A stretch of DNA of 64,000 nt from Bacteroidota bacterium (GTDB lineage: Bacteria > Bacteroidota > Bacteroidia > Bacteroidales > Paludibacteraceae), in contig JAJYBB010000004.1 of NCBI GenBank assembly GCA_021779195.1, positions 1 through 64,000 on the forward strand. Reading direction: 5' to 3'. The notes beneath the pieces are model-generated. The model saw nothing but the letters and a program-made list of their open reading frames with translations. It was not told where the DNA came from and made no database searches. A program made the translations under genes and the position numbers. Shown here in pieces: positions 28,319 to 35,511 of this stretch; the first letter of the stretch is position 1; the number at the start of each line of letters is the position of its first letter.

Positions 28319-28386
28319 TTTTAAATAGCAAACTTGATAAGAACTTTTTCAATTTTTCAAACATTAAAAAAATTCATTTTGAAAAC

Positions 28387-29655
28387 TTATAATTCTTTAG
28401 AAATCGTTATCGCAGCAATGGTACCATCAGCTACCGAGGTTGTAATTTGGCGGTATTTTTTACTAATTATATCGCCTACTGCGAATACATCAGGTAAATT
28501 CGTTTTACGGTCTTCGTCAGTTTTAATATATCCCCATTGATCCAATTCGGGCAGAATTTCACCCAAAACGTTTATATTGGATTTGAAACCGATAAATACA
28601 AAAACGCCATCCGATTCCAGCTCTTTTAATTCTTTGGTTTTCAGGTCTTCAACAAATGTGATCATTTTTCCATCCCGTTTTTCGAATTTACGTGGTTCGT
28701 GTTCGTACATCACGTTTATTTTATCGTTTGCCTGTAATTGTTCAATGGCTGTTTGGTTGGCAGTCAGTTTGTCGAACTGATGAATCATCGTAATTTTGCT
28801 GGCAAATTTAGTGATAAACAAGGCCTCTTCTACCGCCGAATTTCCACCGCCAATAACAGTAACTTCTTTGTCTACAAAGTATTTAGCGTCGCAAGTGGCA
28901 CAATACGAAATTCCCTTTCCTTTGAAATCACTTTCACCCGGTGCATTCATCGTGTTAGGAGTTGTTCCGGTTGCAACAATAATTTTTTTCGCTTTTATAG
29001 TTTCCAATTCATCAATTACGATTTCTTTTTTCACTAAATCTACAGACGTAATATCCACTGCCACTTTATAATCAATTCCAGTTGCACGAGCTTGTTCACT
29101 CATGTAATGTGCCAACATAAAACCAGGTTGAGGCTGTTCAAATCCAGGATAATTTGAAACCTGATGGGTGATGCCCATGTATCCGCCTGGAAGTGCAGGA
29201 TCAATCAACACCGTTTTAATTTTAGCTTGTCCAAGATAAATTCCTGCGGTTAATCCGGCAGGACCTCCACCAAGAATGGCTACATCGTATTCCGAAACGA
29301 TCGGTTTTTGGTTGGCTTTAATGGCTATAACTTCTTCGGGTGTCAACATTGAATTCAATCGCTCAATAATTTCAGATTTTTTGATACCACCACTAATTGA
29401 ATCAATGATTTGCTTTCCGTTTTCGAAAAATAATAAAGTCGGCGATGAACTGACGCCCAATTCGGTTGCTAATTCGCGGTTTCCCTGACGAAATACTTTT
29501 AAAAACTTAATTTTTTCTCCGTACAATTCAGCCATAGCCTCAAACTTTGGAGCCAATGCTTCACAAGGCGGACATTCGGTTGAATAAAAATCCAACACCA
29601 CTTTTCCTCCATCTAAAACTTCTTTTTCAAAATCTACTGCATTAATCTCTTTCAT
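28387..29655 (-). CDS. Thioredoxin-thioredoxin reductase fusion
   Basis: Residues 1-108 form a thioredoxin-fold domain with CPPC (28-31) and cis-Pro in SSPTLLFF (70-77). Residues 120-422 form a low-molecular-weight thioredoxin reductase with GGGPAG (129-134, FAD), redox centre CATC (252-255) and GGGNSAVEEA (269-278, NADPH). The Trx domain is N-terminal, the reverse of the Mycobacterium leprae TrxR-Trx fusion. It would be a self-contained NADPH-to-thiol reductase feeding partners in the cluster. Confidence 0.92.
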   Translation of the reverse strand: MKEINAVDFEKEVLDGGKVVLDFYSTECPPCEALAPKFEAMAELYGEKIKFLKVFRQGNRELATELGVSSSPTLLFFENGKQIIDSISGGIKKSEIIERLNSMLTPEEVIAIKANQKPIVSEYDVAILGGGPAGLTAGIYLGQAKIKTVLIDPALPGGYMGITHQVSNYPGFEQPQPGFMLAHYMSEQARATGIDYKVAVDITSVDLVKKEIVIDELETIKAKKIIVATGTTPNTMNAPGESDFKGKGISYCATCDAKYFVDKEVTVIGGGNSAVEEALFITKFASKITMIHQFDKLTANQTAIEQLQANDKINVMYEHEPRKFEKRDGKMITFVEDLKTKELKELESDGVFVFIGFKSNINVLGEILPELDQWGYIKTDEDRKTNLPDVFAVGDIISKKYRQITTSVADGTIAAITISKEL

Positions 29656-29704
29656 AATTCTACGATTGATAGTTTATTTGTTTTTTTAAATACAACATTA
29701 TATA

Positions 29705-29727
29705 TGTTCATTTGTTCATATGTTCTT
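29705..29727. repeat. Three tandem 8-bp repeats (TGTTCAT) upstream of the Trx-TrxR gene
   Basis: TGTTCAT begins at 29705 and 29713, and TGTTCTT at 29721: three units at exactly 8-bp period, in the 112-bp gap between the radical SAM gene and the Trx-TrxR gene. It could be a regulatory repeat, but three units could arise by chance in AT-rich DNA. Confidence 0.4.
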
Positions 29728-29767
29728 TATATTTAAAGGGCAAAATATTGATTGCTCTATAAAGTTT

Positions 29768-31078
29768 TTAATCTTTTAAGTAATATGCCGCTCCCAGCGA
29801 CAATAATTCTTTCACAGGGCGACAGTCAGGTGTATTTGGATGACCGTTCTTGTTTTTAGCCACCGAGGCACAACCACCACCACAAGCCAAAGATACAGAG
29901 CAGGTTTTACATTCTTCAATGGTTGTAATATCGCGGTTCTGCCAACTTTCGATGGCAGATTCATTTTTGCTTACAGTCGGATAAAAGGTTCCAAGCTCAT
30001 CGCCTTTATTTCCAACAGTGGCAGTGCACGAATAAATAGTACCTGTAAAGTCAAAAGCCCATTCTGTTTTACAAGCTGGACAAGAATCGAAAAGTGCCAT
30101 AGGCAATTCTTCGTGTTCCGAAATATATTTGGCAATGGAGAAAGCCGGTTTGTAGAACTCAGCAATATAAGGATGCACTTTCAACAAGTCATATAAATGT
30201 TGATACAGCGTAGCACGGTCAAAAAGTTTTTCAGGTGTGCTGTTGCAGAAATGCAACTCGTAGTTTCGCCCGATTTGGGTCTTAAACAATGGAGACGAAG
30301 TCCAGCCACGATCAATGGCGAAGCGTGAAAGATCAGCCAGATTTTCAATATTCTCTTTGTCGATGACCATGCGCAGGTTAATGTTGATTCCAGCTGCCAA
30401 ACAAGCATCTATCCCCTCCACAATTTTACTGAATGTAGGCTGTTTGCCTTTCATGTAACGTCGAGCGTCATGAATTTCTTCCGTTCCATCGAGTGTAACC
30501 TGTATTTCACGAATGCTGGCAGTTTGTAATAGATCTACATAAGATGCTAAAGTATAGCCATTTGTAACAAAAGCAACATCTAATTTAGCTTCATTGGCTT
30601 TGTTTAGAAAATGAGAAATCATCTTGCGTTGATTATCACCCGGCAACAAAGGTTCACCTCCAAAAACAGTAACATATTTACGTTTACCTGCAAATTCGGT
30701 TTTTATATAATTGAAAAATGCATCAATTACCTCAATACTTACCACTTTTTGAACCGGATTATAGCCTTCCTGATAACAATAGGAACAGGCAAAGTTGCAG
30801 GAATAATTAGGAACAAAAAATAACTGGGTTTCATCATCTTCCCGTTTTTCGGTAAAGTCTAAGTAGGCAAGTTTAAAAGCCCGCTTTTCTTTGGCTTCGT
30901 CAACCAGATACCCTTTTTGCGAAAATTCGCCCGTTGGATCGAGTTTATTCTTCAGCATTTTTACTTCGTTTGCTGAAATAATATCTGCCGATTTACTCAA
31001 CGGATTGACAATGAAAAAATCTTCAGAGTCAGCAATGGGAGTGATAATATTGTGATTGGAAATTGACATTTTATTCAA
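29768..31078 (-). CDS. Radical SAM/SPASM protein, putative peptide maturase
   Basis: The radical SAM cluster motif is C94-x3-C98-x2-C101, within a typical TIM-barrel region. The C-terminal SPASM part has C333, C336, C351, C390, C393, C399, C403 and C419, enough for two auxiliary [4Fe-4S] clusters. About 70 N-terminal residues (FFIVNPLSKSADIIS) precede it. Length 436 fits RiPP-modifying members. It lies 76 bp after the gene for a small Cys-rich peptide, the likely substrate. A sulfatase-maturase role is possible, but no sulfatase is nearby. Confidence 0.88.
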   Translation of the reverse strand: MNKMSISNHNIITPIADSEDFFIVNPLSKSADIISANEVKMLKNKLDPTGEFSQKGYLVDEAKEKRAFKLAYLDFTEKREDDETQLFFVPNYSCNFACSYCYQEGYNPVQKVVSIEVIDAFFNYIKTEFAGKRKYVTVFGGEPLLPGDNQRKMISHFLNKANEAKLDVAFVTNGYTLASYVDLLQTASIREIQVTLDGTEEIHDARRYMKGKQPTFSKIVEGIDACLAAGININLRMVIDKENIENLADLSRFAIDRGWTSSPLFKTQIGRNYELHFCNSTPEKLFDRATLYQHLYDLLKVHPYIAEFYKPAFSIAKYISEHEELPMALFDSCPACKTEWAFDFTGTIYSCTATVGNKGDELGTFYPTVSKNESAIESWQNRDITTIEECKTCSVSLACGGGCASVAKNKNGHPNTPDCRPVKELLSLGAAYYLKD

Positions 31079-31110
31079 TTTGAAAAAATGAAAAAATTTA
31101 AAATAAATAA

Positions 31111-31143
31111 ACTATTGTCAGCGGAATTTCCGTTGACAATAGT
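31111..31143 (-). terminator. Strong hairpin between Cys-rich peptide and radical SAM gene
   Basis: A near-perfect 13- to 16-bp stem (31111-31126 with 31128-31143, one G-U pair) is followed on the minus strand by a U-rich stretch. It lies 12 nt past the stop of the peptide gene and 33 nt before the maturase start. This looks like a partial terminator or processing site that would make the peptide transcript more abundant than that of the downstream genes. Confidence 0.6.
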
Positions 31144-31154
31144 TTTCTCAAAGT

Positions 31155-31262
31155 TTAGTCATGACAACCAGCAACGATGATAGAAACTTTAGCACAACAT
31201 TGTGCAACTTTTGCTTCAGAATTGCTGTTGCATCCACAGCTCTTTTTTACTACACTTTTCAT
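31155..31262 (-). CDS. 35-residue Cys-rich peptide, putative RiPP precursor
   Basis: A small reading frame (35 residues plus stop, ATG at 31262). It starts MKSVVKKSCGC and ends VAGCHD; cysteines are at 9, 11, 22, 23 and 33 (C-x-C, C-C, C). It has no signal peptide or double-Gly motif, and the small residues Ser, Ala, Val and Gly dominate. It lies between the ArsM-like and radical SAM genes with a hairpin on its downstream side. A radical SAM substrate or a metal-binding peptide are the main options. It is too short to be sure of coding by composition alone. Confidence 0.6.
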   Translation of the reverse strand: MKSVVKKSCGCNSNSEAKVAQCCAKVSIIVAGCHD

Positions 31263-31387
31263 TTATGTTCAATTTTAATTGTGAAAATTTAATTTAAAAA
31301 CAAACCGTTTATCTTTCATTTAAAACAAATTATAACATCTTTATGTTTAGTTTCATTCATAAAGAATCACCTCTGATTCAGACTGAA

Positions 31388-32011
31388 TTATTTTGTTCCT
31401 GATATGGTAAAACTTGCTACTTCAGCCTTCCCTTTGGCGTAAGGTTTCGATTCTTCAAAAATCTTGATTTCTCTAAAACCGGCTTCTTCAAGCATTGTCA
31501 GATATTCGGCGCGTGTAACTGAACCCGCCCAACATTCTGCAACGGCAACAGGATCATTTCGGTATTCTTCTGCAATAGGTGAAGTGGCGTAAATATCACT
31601 CACCACAAATCGGCCTCCCGATTTCAGAATCCGGAATACTTCTCTCCATACGGCAGGTTTATTGGAAGCGTGATTTATTGTACAGTTTGAAATAATCAAA
31701 TCTACCAAGTTATCTTTTATTGGCAAACTTTCGAGCTCTGCTTTCAGAATTTCTGCATTCTTTACTTCAAACTTATTTAAATTGCCAATTGCTTTTGCAA
31801 TCATACCTTCCGAAATATCTATGCCGTAAACATAACCCTTTTCACCAACTTCTTCGGCTAAACGTATTACATCATTCCCGCGGCCGCTTCCCAAATCAAC
31901 ACATATTTCACCATGTTGTGCCTTGGCATGATTAATAGCCCCACCGCACGATAAACAACAATTTGTATCACTTAAACTCGTATACCGCTCATTTATAGCA
32001 TCTATAACCAT
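31388..32011 (-). CDS. ArsM-like SAM-dependent methyltransferase
   Basis: A 207-residue class I methyltransferase: motif I DLGSGRG is at 39-45, ISNCTINH at 108-115 and LKSGGRFVVSDI at 129-140. It resembles arsenite methyltransferase, with C18, C19, C22, C37, C110 and C160. In ArsM proteins known to act on As(III), a Cys lies a few residues after the W-A-G; here the sequence is CWAGS (160-164), so the third site is shifted. It heads the cluster, with its own promoter. The substrate might be a metalloid or the neighbouring peptide. Confidence 0.8.
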   Translation of the reverse strand: MVIDAINERYTSLSDTNCCLSCGGAINHAKAQHGEICVDLGSGRGNDVIRLAEEVGEKGYVYGIDISEGMIAKAIGNLNKFEVKNAEILKAELESLPIKDNLVDLIISNCTINHASNKPAVWREVFRILKSGGRFVVSDIYATSPIAEEYRNDPVAVAECWAGSVTRAEYLTMLEEAGFREIKIFEESKPYAKGKAEVASFTISGTK

Positions 32012-32052
32012 AATTATAATGAAATTTTTCTTTAATGACTCTAATTTGACCG

Positions 32053-32083
32053 CAAAGATAATACATTTTGTTTATATTACAAT
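32053..32083 (-). promoter_or_regulatory. Promoter of the ArsM-like gene cluster
   Basis: ATTG (32083-32080) and TATCTTTG (32060-32053) are 19 nt apart on the minus strand, a match to the Bacteroidota promoter form, with 42 nt to the start codon. The promoter for the divergent gene lies 44 bp further. Confidence 0.75.
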
Positions 32084-32102
32084 AGTATCACCATTAAATT
32101 AT

Positions 32103-32134
32103 TTTGGAATCACTAAAAAATTTTATTATCTTTG
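32103..32134 (+). promoter_or_regulatory. Promoter of the zinc-ribbon gene, divergent to arsM-like
   Basis: TTTG (32103-32106) and TATCTTTG (32127-32134) are 20 nt apart and 42 nt before the ATG at 32176. The two divergent promoters share a short control region (32053-32134). Confidence 0.75.
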
Positions 32135-32175
32135 TCGAACAATACATTTCAATAAATTATATTATACTGACTATC

Positions 32176-32607
32176 ATGCTATTTAATGAAGAAATTACGC
32201 CACAGAAAGCACAAGAATTTTTTGAAAGCAGCGAAAAAGTTTTAGAATTTATTGCCGGAATAAAGTGGACAGATGGTTTTAAATGCCGCAAATGCGGAAA
32301 TACCAACTATTGTGAAGGCAAGACTCCTTTTTCACGCCGATGTACCCGTTGTAAAGCGGAAGAATCTGCATCGGCACATACAATTTTTCACAATATAAAA
32401 TTTCCGGCTAACAAAGCATTTTATATTGCATACCACGTTTGCGTACTTGGAAAAGAATTTTCATCCTATAATTTTTCAGAACAATTAGGACTTAACCAAA
32501 TGACCTGCTGGAAGTTTCGCAAACGAATTCAAGAATGCTCTTCACGAATCAACAACTCAGCAAACAACAAAATTCAGCTTATTTTGATGAGTGAATATCG
32601 TGCATAG
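32176..32607 (+). CDS. Zinc-ribbon protein, IS1595-transposase-N-terminus-like
   Basis: A 143-residue protein with a CxxC...CxxC zinc ribbon (FKCRKCG and RCTRCK) flanked by helical segments, matching the N-terminal region of IS1595-family transposases. The DDE catalytic part is absent: it ends after a helical stretch (FRKRIQECSSRIN) and a clean stop. It has its own promoter, no flanking terminal inverted repeats were seen, and it faces the cluster promoter. It may be a domesticated DNA-binding regulator or a truncated element. An upstream TTG at 32104 is rejected as start because it overlaps the promoter. Confidence 0.7.
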   Translation: MLFNEEITPQKAQEFFESSEKVLEFIAGIKWTDGFKCRKCGNTNYCEGKTPFSRRCTRCKAEESASAHTIFHNIKFPANKAFYIAYHVCVLGKEFSSYNFSEQLGLNQMTCWKFRKRIQECSSRINNSANNKIQLILMSEYRA

Positions 32608-32688
32608 AATCATGGTCAATATTTCTTTAATACAAATTCAACTTTTCTTTTAAAACATCTTCAATAATAACTTAATATTCAAAAAAAT

Positions 32689-33657
32689 ATGATTTACAAT
32701 CAATGGTATATTATTTTAGAATCGAAAGAAATCGGACAAAATAAACTGATAAAGTTTAAACGCTTAAATGAAAACTTAACGCTTTGGAGAGACAAAACCG
32801 GAAAAGTAAATTGTATTACAGACCGCTGCTGCCATCGCGGAGCATCCTTAGCAGATGGTAAAATTGTTGACAACAACATTGAATGTCCTTTTCACGGATT
32901 TCAATTTGGAGGCGATGGTAAAGTTAAAATAATACCTGCAAATGGAAAAAATACACCGATTCCTGAATCACAACACGTTAAAGCATATTACACTTATGAA
33001 AATTATGGGTTTATCTGGATCTGGTGGGGAGATGAGAATAAAAAAATAAGTGAGCCCTTTTTTTTTAAAGAATTAGCTGAAATGACGTATAGCACTTTTG
33101 TCGATCATTGGAATTGTCATTACTCACGTAGTATTGAAAATCAATTGGATGTGGTTCATTTACCTTTCGTGCATCGAACAACCATTGGAGCTGGAAATAA
33201 AACATTGGTCAATGGTCCTGTGGTAGTTTGGAATAAAGACCTCATGACCTTTTATGTAAACAATATTTTAGACGATGGTAATACGATTCCCCTTAAAACG
33301 GATGAAATTCCAGATTTTGAAAAACTATTTCATCTTCAGTTTCATTTTCCAAATATTTGGCAAAATATTATTTCGGATAAAATACGGATTTTTGCCGCCT
33401 TTGTGCCAGTTGACGAAGAAAATACAATAATTTATCTTCGAAATTATCAAAAGTTTATCACCATTCCAGTAATCAGAGATATAACTAATTATTTTCTAAA
33501 AATTTCTAATATAATCATTTTACGCCAAGACAAAAAGATAGTTATCAAACAATTACCAAAAAAATCAACATTAAAAATGGATGAACGACTGATAATGGGA
33601 GATAAGCCAATTATTGAGTACCGTAAACATAGGAATGAACTGATTGAAAGCAAATAA
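32689..33657 (+). CDS. Rieske-type ring-hydroxylating oxygenase, alpha subunit-like
   Basis: The [2Fe-2S] Rieske ligands are C47-x-H49 and C66-x2-H69. The mononuclear iron site is D154, H157 and H162 in the NQLDVVHLPFVH segment (D-x2-H-x4-H). Length 322 residues is at the short end for alpha subunits. No matching reductase or beta subunit gene is nearby, so electrons would come from a general ferredoxin. The substrate is unknown. The gene ends at a terminator, and it is not obviously part of the neighbouring minus-strand cluster. Confidence 0.85.
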   Translation: MIYNQWYIILESKEIGQNKLIKFKRLNENLTLWRDKTGKVNCITDRCCHRGASLADGKIVDNNIECPFHGFQFGGDGKVKIIPANGKNTPIPESQHVKAYYTYENYGFIWIWWGDENKKISEPFFFKELAEMTYSTFVDHWNCHYSRSIENQLDVVHLPFVHRTTIGAGNKTLVNGPVVVWNKDLMTFYVNNILDDGNTIPLKTDEIPDFEKLFHLQFHFPNIWQNIISDKIRIFAAFVPVDEENTIIYLRNYQKFITIPVIRDITNYFLKISNIIILRQDKKIVIKQLPKKSTLKMDERLIMGDKPIIEYRKHRNELIESK

Positions 33658-33676
33658 ACACAATCGAAACACAAGT

Positions 33677-33713
33677 AAAATAGGCTGCTCAATGAATTAG
33701 AACAGCCTATTTT
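33677..33713. terminator. Bidirectional terminator
   Basis: Stem AAAATAGGCTG (33677-33687) with CAGCCTATTTT (33703-33713), T-rich on both sides. It ends the Rieske gene transcript and probably that of the convergent minus-strand gene. Confidence 0.7.
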
Positions 33714-33795
33714 CTACTTTTTCAAAAATCAAATCAAAATCTAAAAAAATTAAATTCGATGAAATAACATCGACAGTAAACCTTAAACACAATCT

Positions 33796-34131
33796 TTATT
33801 TATCCTTTTTAAAATACAACGATTTTAAATAATCAATCCCGGGAAAATGAAATATTTTCAAATCATCTTCATTTTCTTCGGTTTGGACTTTCGAATTTGT
33901 TAAATCTCTCAAAAGAAAATTATCTTCAGCAGCTGGAGCTAATTTTGAATTAAGATTATAATTATCAAACAGATAAGAAACACTACGATGATAAATTAAT
34001 TTTAAACCTACAATTGAAGGTGATTTAAAAATTTTTAATTCACTCCCATAATTCACACCTTTAAAATAAAATTTTTTTAGATATTCAATACTCTTCTTCT
34101 TGAAAATCTTCAAGTCCTTTCCCCGTGTCAT
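33796..34131 (-). CDS. Hypothetical protein with three 19-residue internal repeats
   Basis: A 111-residue basic protein. Three related units occur at residues 6-24, 31-49 and 90-108, each built as D/E-LKIF-x3-S/G-I-x2-LK-x2-Y-F/H-K/R. A spacer of about 40 residues, acidic near its end (QTEENEDD), separates the second and third. I do not recognise the family. No signal peptide or membrane segment is visible. The repeats suggest a small scaffold or nucleic-acid-binding protein, but this is a guess; composition is unusually Lys- and Phe-rich. Confidence 0.5.
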   Translation of the reverse strand: MTRGKDLKIFKKKSIEYLKKFYFKGVNYGSELKIFKSPSIVGLKLIYHRSVSYLFDNYNLNSKLAPAAEDNFLLRDLTNSKVQTEENEDDLKIFHFPGIDYLKSLYFKKDK

Positions 34132-34782
34132 TGCCGTAAAATTTTAAAAATAAATTACTCATATACTATATATTGTAAACAAAAATAGAGTGAAAATGTT
34201 TTCAATAATTAATTAAAATTTACTCGCAGATTTCTTTTTTTGCCCTTACAATATTAAACATGAATCATGCCAAACTATCGATTTTAAAAAATATTTATCT
34301 ATTTTTTTTGATTTACCCGATTCAAATTTGACAGCAAATTAATGTGCTGATATTCTTTACTTTAAGTTATATAAAATTGGTATTAACATAAAAAAATAAA
34401 GAAATTCGCCAAATAATATGTGTTCTCAAAAATGAAACTGAAATCTTATCCTTTTATTTTAAATGAAATTCGGATTTCAACATTTTGATTTCAAGAGATT
34501 TGATTGTTATTTTTAATTCTTCCAACATCTAATGAATCCATTATTTCAGTACGATATTTTAGGTTTCTTCGTTGGTAAAAATAGATTTACAACTACCGCC
34601 ACTTATCCTGTATACCAAATAGGTGTCAGAGCTTTGAACAAAGTGGAAGAAGATATTTCCTTTTCATCTTACAAAATTCGTGCTTTTTGAATCAATAGTC
34701 AAATTATTTTTAAATGAAGGTAAATATTTTACTAAGGAAATAATGAAGAGCGAACTAAAAATGAAAACCTAATAAAAAGAAC
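34132..34782. other. 650-bp gene-poor region
   Basis: A long AT-rich stretch upstream of the ribosomal protein operon. Only a 52-codon reading frame (34532-34690, plus strand, ending KIRAF) and a weak CAGCA/TGCTG inverted repeat were noticed. The frame is too short to support a protein call and is not listed separately. Confidence 0.5.
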
Positions 34783-34813
34783 TTTGAAAATCAAAAAATT
34801 ATTTGTATCTTTG
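34783..34813 (+). promoter_or_regulatory. Promoter of rpsF-rpsR-rplI
   Basis: TTTG (34783-34786), 19 nt, then TATCTTTG (34806-34813): an exact match to both elements. The leader would be about 45 nt. It is the best promoter in the window. Confidence 0.85.
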
Positions 34814-34863
34814 CCCCGCTTTATAAAAACAAATTATCAATCATTAAAAAGCTAATAAACAGT

Positions 34864-35214
34864 ATGTTAAACCATTATGAAACCGTTTTCATTTTAACTC
34901 CCGTTTTGTCTGATGTACAGATGAAGGAAGCGGTAGAAAAATTTAAGTCCATTCTGACCGAGAATGGCGCAACAATTACCAATGAGGAAAATTGGGGATT
35001 ACGCAAATTGGCGTATCCAATCCAAAAGAAATCAACCGGTTTTTATTCGTTGCTTCAATTTGATGCAGAGCCAACGGTTATTGCAACATTAGAAACTCAA
35101 TACCGTCGCGATGAACGCGTGTTACGTTTCTTAACTTTCCGTTTGGACAAATACGCGTTTGAATACGCTGAAAAAAGAAAAAGTGTTAAATCTAAAGAAG
35201 TAAAGGAGAATTAA
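34864..35214 (+). CDS. rpsF: 30S ribosomal protein S6
   Basis: A 116-residue S6 of the small ribosomal subunit, contacting S18. It begins [13 protein letters not shown] (residues 5-13 match the family core YETVFI) and has [11 protein letters not shown] and the final Lys/Glu-rich tail. The first gene of the rpsF-rpsR-rplI operon; the gap to rpsR is 4 bp. No ssb gene intervenes, as is usual in Bacteroidota. Confidence 0.97.
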   Translation: MLNHYETVFILTPVLSDVQMKEAVEKFKSILTENGATITNEENWGLRKLAYPIQKKSTGFYSLLQFDAEPTVIATLETQYRRDERVLRFLTFRLDKYAFEYAEKRKSVKSKEVKEN

Positions 35215-35218
35215 AAAC

Positions 35219-35488
35219 ATGGCAGCAAACAACGGAGATATCAGATATTTAACTCCACCATCAGTTGATGTAAAAAAGAAAAAATATTGTCGGTTCAAAA
35301 AAAGCGGTATCAAATACATTGATTACAAAGACCCCGAATTTTTGAAAAAGTTTTTAAACGAACAAGGAAAAATTCTTCCTCGTCGCCTTACAGGCACCTC
35401 GTTGAAATATCAACGCAAGGTTGCTCAAGCTGTGAAACGGGCACGCCATATCGCGTTGCTTCCTTATGTAACTGATATGATGAAATAA
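35219..35488 (+). CDS. rpsR: 30S ribosomal protein S18
   Basis: An 89-residue S18, which binds the platform of the small subunit with S6. Typical segments are [17 protein letters not shown] (20-36) and [29 protein letters not shown]. It begins 4 bp after the rpsF stop, with AAGGAG a few bases before its start, and is 23 bp upstream of rplI. Confidence 0.97.
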   Translation: MAANNGDIRYLTPPSVDVKKKKYCRFKKSGIKYIDYKDPEFLKKFLNEQGKILPRRLTGTSLKYQRKVAQAVKRARHIALLPYVTDMMK

Positions 35489-35511
35489 AAATAGAAGGAG
35501 GAAAAAACAAT

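Noticed and set aside
31080-31145. CRISPR-like or IS-end inverted repeat
   Set aside because: It is a single hairpin with no repeat array and no target-site duplication; its place suits a terminator or processing site.
31155-31262. Chance ORF explanation for the Cys peptide
   Set aside because: Considered, since 35 codons are few; kept because of five Cys, its location between the two SAM genes, and the hairpin just after its stop. Remaining doubt is shown in the confidence.
32104-32175. TTG start for the zinc-ribbon gene
   Set aside because: It overlaps the promoter elements (TTTG 32103-32106, TATCTTTG 32127-32134), so the ATG at 32176 is used.
32176-32607. An intact IS1595 insertion sequence
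   Set aside because: No DDE catalytic region, no terminal inverted repeats seen, and it has a host-type promoter.
34532-34690. 52-codon plus-strand frame upstream of rpsF
   Set aside because: Too short, no promoter or conserved feature seen; could be a remnant but there is nothing to support it.
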